Source: Parelaphostrongylus tenuis
Lineage: Eukaryota; Nematoda; Chromadorea; Rhabditida; Metastrongylidae
NCBI GenBank assembly: GCA_019055375.1
Contig: JAHQIW010003603.1
Location: 52,896 to 116,895 of the forward strand
Reading direction: 5' to 3'
Length of the DNA stretch: 64,000 bases
The position numbers and the translations under genes are program-made. Positions 60,651 through 64,000 of the stretch are shown here, piece by piece (the first letter of the stretch is position 1; the number at the start of each line of letters is the position of its first letter). Below the pieces are notes generated by a model, which was not told where the DNA came from, made no database searches, and saw only the letters and a list, made by a program, of their open reading frames with translations.

Positions 60651-60940
60651 CTACGCCTCTTTAAGTTTTTTAGAATGAAATATCACATGATACAGCTTCG
60701 TAAAAGTCAAAAACAGCAATTTATATACAGCGAAGAGAATCGAAATCAGGACAATAAATAAAAATGCGATAACATCGATAGAATGGTATTGGAAGAAATT
60801 GAGCTTATTTCCTGCAGGGACTAAGTTGTCAAGCGTTTTGAAACTCAGCGACGAATTCTGCCCAAGCCACCAGAAGGTGTTCAGCTTTCACCGGTCTCTT
60901 TTTTACCATTCTCGATAGCCGCTTGATATTTTGCGTATAA
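60651..60940 (-). pseudogene. UGT-C terminal exon (frameshifted)
   Basis: Homologue of exon 13 of UGT-A and UGT-B. An acceptor (CTACTTTAG) precedes [32 protein letters not shown]; then a +1 insertion (TTT for TT at the codon after EF) puts a stop right after. Past it, the other frame continues [19 protein letters not shown], a membrane segment and SKKLKEA with a stop at 60653-60651. Length 290 against 289 in UGT-A, so one inserted base explains everything. The anchor and KxKxx-type tail (KLKEA) are intact after the shift. Upstream exons are not found within 3 kb, as expected if the preceding intron is as long as in UGT-A (2.6 kb) and the gene runs off the window. It could be a living gene with an assembly error in a T run. 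Confidence 0.85.
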
Positions 60941-61383
60941 CTAAAGTAGCACCGTCTTGATTGCTTGTCTTTCTTCAAGGTTTAAAAGCACAAATGACTT
61001 ATATTGTCTTGTCTTTGAGCTAAAAGAACTCCTGCCGCCTGCTGAAAGCTTGATCAGTGAACTGTATTGAACACTCAGGCTTCCTCCTATTCAGAAGTAC
61101 AGTGATACACTGGTCGTCTCAGTGGGTAGGGATGTAGAAAAAACCCAGGTATTTCAATAAACATGAAATATCTAGCATGCATAAGGATTGTCTACAAGTG
61201 CAATAGGAGGTTACTAAGCGATCTTTCTTCCCGTTGCTCTTAATCTATTGAAGATCAACACATGTTTCAAAATCGCCAAAGGAACCGGAACAACAAATAA
61301 AGTCTCTGACGTGTCGTTGTTTTGAAATGACTCGAAAGACCGACTTACTTTTGAACCTCAACATGTTAATGATATGAAACTTA
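60941..61383. other. Presumed UGT-C last intron, left part
   Basis: Nothing recognised apart from the splice acceptor at its left edge. Confidence 0.35.
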
Positions 61384-61640
61384 GACCCCACCATGTCCGA
61401 ATCCAAGAACATCTAGACGGAGAGTCAAATAGAGACCCAAACAAACCTCTGAATATCTACACACTGGATACAAAGACATAGAGATGGCGACTTCGAGGTA
61501 GTAGTTAAAATCCTAGGGCACGAATCGAAAACATCGGTGCGCAAATCCCTCGAAGCTTTCTAGATAAGTTCGAGAAACCCACAAATGGAGAAAAGGGAGA
61601 GTGCCTTTACATAACCACTCACATGGCACCTTATATCAGA
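61384..61640 (+). mobile_element. Penelope-like element 3' fragment
   Basis: Reads PHHVRIQEHLDGESNRDPNK, PLN, then in another frame DFEVVVKILGHESKTSVR, KSLEAF, a stop, ISSRNPQMEKRES. Same order as the copy at 18400 (EHL helix, xVxKILxHE, (A/V)RxxLEAF). At least two frame changes and two stops. Confidence 0.75.
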
Positions 61641-61858
61641 TTGATTATCTAATTTGAAAATCAACTGACACTTTAATCCGATTTAACCTACTGACAGGTT
61701 CACATGTCATTGTGCGTAAAGAACATGGCTAGTCTCTAAACTACATCACACGGTGAGTGGTTTTTTCCGTTGAAAACAGCGCATACGAATGCCTTAGATT
61801 TTCATTTTCACCATAATACTCCGCATGATCATACGAGTAAAGTTAGATTAATACTCAG

Positions 61859-61895
61859 TCTCTGAGGAACTCAACCACGTCGAAACGTCAGTTAC
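61859..61895 (+). ncRNA. Hammerhead-like motif 3' of a Penelope-like copy
   Basis: TCTCTGAGGAACTCAACC then ACGTCGAAACGTCAG contains an exact CUGANGA box (CTGAGGA), GAAAC and a following GUC. The stem II region does not pair well. It lies about 220 bases past the Penelope-like coding end, and the sequence between is alignable with 18835-19047 (ACGAATGC..TAGATTTTC, CACTGTAAT / CACCATAAT). This is a decayed element terminus. Confidence 0.5.
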
Positions 61896-63297
61896 CAATT
61901 CTCAAGAACATTCATCGATGATCAAAAAAGAACAATCGATCGGAAAAGAGATACCGACCTCGCAAAGCTCAAAGTGAAGATTAATTACCAAGCTAATCTT
62001 TTCTTTCTCTTTCGCTGTTTTCCCCTAAACAATGGTGAAGACTTTTGAGGGTTTCGCACGTTCACATTGAACAGTAACAATGAAAATCACAGTTTCAACT
62101 TCATTCACGGTGTAATTATTATTTCAACCGCAAAATGCAGTTTGAGATTTCATTCATCCGCTATAGTGTTGAAATACTAGCAAATTTCAAACTATAGCTG
62201 GTTCCGAACCCACGGTTATCTTTCCGTGACCCACGTATTATCCTTCGCATCACCGTGTAATCATTACACAATAAGCCCCTGGAAAATGTAATCGCAACCA
62301 AGTTTGGCTCGTATCTCAGCACTGTCGTGATCATATTTCCACTGTACCCTGCCTTTAGCCTTTTAGATTCCACATTGATATTTCGCGTGACATGCAACGC
62401 TGTCACCGAGTGGGCCAAAAGCGCTCTCAAGACAGTGTGGCAGTTTTATAACGAATTTTTATTCCTATCGCCACTAAAAAAGAATCATTTTAGCACATTA
62501 TTTAGTCCGTCTTAACAGTGTTTTTTCACACAGAACCCACTGTAGAATGTAATTCGCGGGCTAACTACCTCTAAAACGAAGCGTACCCTTCTCCGAGTTG
62601 CTCCAGCGCTTTATACGGCTTTTGCAAAGACCAAGCCAGAAGTAAAATTTCAGTTTTTTTTTAATTCTCGAATTAAATACTGCTAATATTTCAGTGAAAG
62701 GGCAGGAAGTACTAGTTGACTCTGAAATGTACAATTTACAAAATTACAAAATCAACGCAGCAAGGGTAAGTTGTTCATCGATACTACTGTATAAGCAAAG
62801 GTGATTTATTGTTGAGTACGATACATTGTGAAAGCTTTCGATTTTTGAATATATTGGAAATCCGTGTGAAGAAAATGCACTCTTTCCAAAGAAGTACAAC
62901 CAGTTGATGAATGAGAATTCTGCCAAGGCTTTCGCCATCAACATACTAAAATTCTTCCACATAAATCACTTCTGAAAAACATAATAAAAGTGTACTGCGA
63001 TATAAACTTTTGCAACATCGTAGGAAAAAATGTGGTTTGGAGTTGAGAGTATCTTGCTGTCATGAGGACATAGCTCGCATTGGAAAGTGGGATTGCCATG
63101 AAAAATTGGCTTTTTTGTGGTAGAAATACTCTTGTAAAAATCCCTTAAATATTAGTGCACCTTTTTCTCCCTATGTGAAGTTTTCTCAAAATTAATATTT
63201 CATCACATAAGTGCCCTCAAATTTCTCTATGAAGTTAAAACAGTGCGTGCTAGTTTACACCAGTTTCTTAATAATAGAACATGTCGTATCACCTGTA
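61896..63297. other. Presumed UGT-C intron, nothing recognised
   Basis: Both strands were read for UGT exon 12 (EAIIAGVP block), which was not found. Open frames 62430-62161 and 62962-62744 carry no motif that I know. Confidence 0.4.
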
Positions 63298-64000
63298 TCA
63301 CCTGTCGTCCCGTTGATCGTCGAGTGACTCGAGCGGGTACCAGCAAGTCTTCCATTTTTCCCTATCGCGTGCAAGAGTAGCCCAGTGGGTCCTCCTTGCT
63401 CTAGGAATTCGCTGAGCATCATATCTTTCTTCTATCGCTTTCGTGAAGAAATCGGACCAACAGGTCAGTGGTCTTCCTTAGAGCGCTTGACGTCCCGAGC
63501 AATCCAGTCGGTAACGGCTCTCGTCCATCGGTTGTCGTTGAAGCGCATCACGTGTCCGGCCCACCTTATTTTCGATATCCTGGCGTGTAGAACGGCGTCT
63601 CTGATTTTCGATCGTTGACGTAGGTCGGAAGTTCGGATCCTTTGTCTCATTTGCGAAATACGAGATACTCCTAGCATCGACCTTTCGACTGCGCGTTCGA
63701 TAACGGCAAGTGATCTTTCATCCTGCTTACGTAGCGACCAGGTTTCTGCTGCATACGTTAGGGCAGGGATAATTGTCGAGTCGAAAAGGTGGGCACGGAG
63801 TCGGATGTTCTTTGTCCTCTTCACTACATCTTCGATGCTCTTAAACGTTCCCCAAGCCGCTCGTTTCCTCCTGCTCAACTCTGGGCTAGGTCGTTCATCA
63901 TGTTGATTTCACGACCTAGATAGATGTAACTGGAGCATTCGGAAATTGTCGTTCCGTTGAGCGTGAATGGGGCATTAGAAACCCATCCGTTCCTCATGAA
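63298..64000 (-). mobile_element. LINE (RTE-type) C-terminal part, runs off the window
   Basis: Three consecutive minus-strand frames make one product end: FTLNGTTISECSSYIYLGRE, INMMNDLA (64000-63878), then RRKRAAWGTFKSIEDVVKRT, LFDSTIIPALTYAAETWSLR, KIRWAGHVMRFNDNRWTRAV, TDWIARDVKRSKE (63878-63465), then CWSDFFTKAIEERYDAQRIP, RTHWATLARDREKWKTCWYP and a stop at 63300-63298. Two single-base frameshifts separate them, so this copy is inactive. It is the region downstream of the reverse-transcriptase palm in nematode non-LTR elements; the RT itself would lie beyond the right edge. Best-preserved retroelement in the window. Confidence 0.85.

Noticed and set aside
1..64000. CRISPR arrays, bacterial operons, rRNA or spliced-leader RNA genes
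   Set aside because: No regularly spaced short repeats, no Shine-Dalgarno-led gene chains, no rRNA segments and no spliced-leader sequence were seen.

Overview
The window looks like nuclear DNA from a nematode, most likely a strongylid (hookworm-like) worm. The basis is AT-rich sequence, split genes with GT-AG introns ranging from about 50 bp to several kb, acceptors of the TTTTCAG/TTTTAG type, nematode-type UDP-glucuronosyltransferase genes, and a dense load of RTE, Penelope-like, mariner and tRNA-derived elements. It is not bacterial; open reading frames here are mostly single exons or chance.

Every gene I can support lies on the minus strand. (1) 12771..5145 is a complete CLN3 (battenin) homologue. 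I built it by hand from 11 coding exons whose phases agree at all junctions except one, and a candidate trans-splice acceptor lies 38 bp upstream of its ATG. (2) 42564..29740 is a complete 13-exon UGT (UGT-A), 541 codons plus stop, with signal peptide, UGT signature, C-terminal membrane anchor and a KxKxx-type tail. (3) 57702..45309 is a head-to-tail paralogue (UGT-B) with the same 13 exons and the same exon lengths. It carries three +1 frameshifts, one in-frame stop and one lost splice donor, so I call it a pseudogene. (4) 60940..60651 is the last exon of a third copy (UGT-C), with one +1 frameshift; the rest would lie beyond the right edge. The window is therefore the 3' part of a tandem UGT cluster, next to an unrelated lysosomal membrane protein gene.

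The intergenic stretches (1-5.1 kb, 12.8-29.7 kb, 42.6-45.3 kb, 57.7-60.6 kb, 61-64 kb) and the long introns hold mobile-element debris. This includes five Penelope-like GIY-YIG endonuclease fragments, three LINE (RTE-type) fragments, four mariner-related fragments, two tRNA-derived SINE families, one family of terminal-inverted-repeat elements (three copies, one a nested fold-back), a 136-bp palindrome, and a degenerate tandem array of about 150 bp period inside UGT-A intron 12.

The most interesting non-coding signal is a set of hammerhead-ribozyme-like cores. One, at 48289..48255 on the minus strand, has all core positions, a perfect stem II, a four-pair stem III and a GUC-type cleavage site. 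Two others lie at about the same distance downstream of Penelope-like GIY-YIG remnants, and a related motif is part of the inverted-repeat family. Calls rest on reading and hand translation only; no database search was possible.
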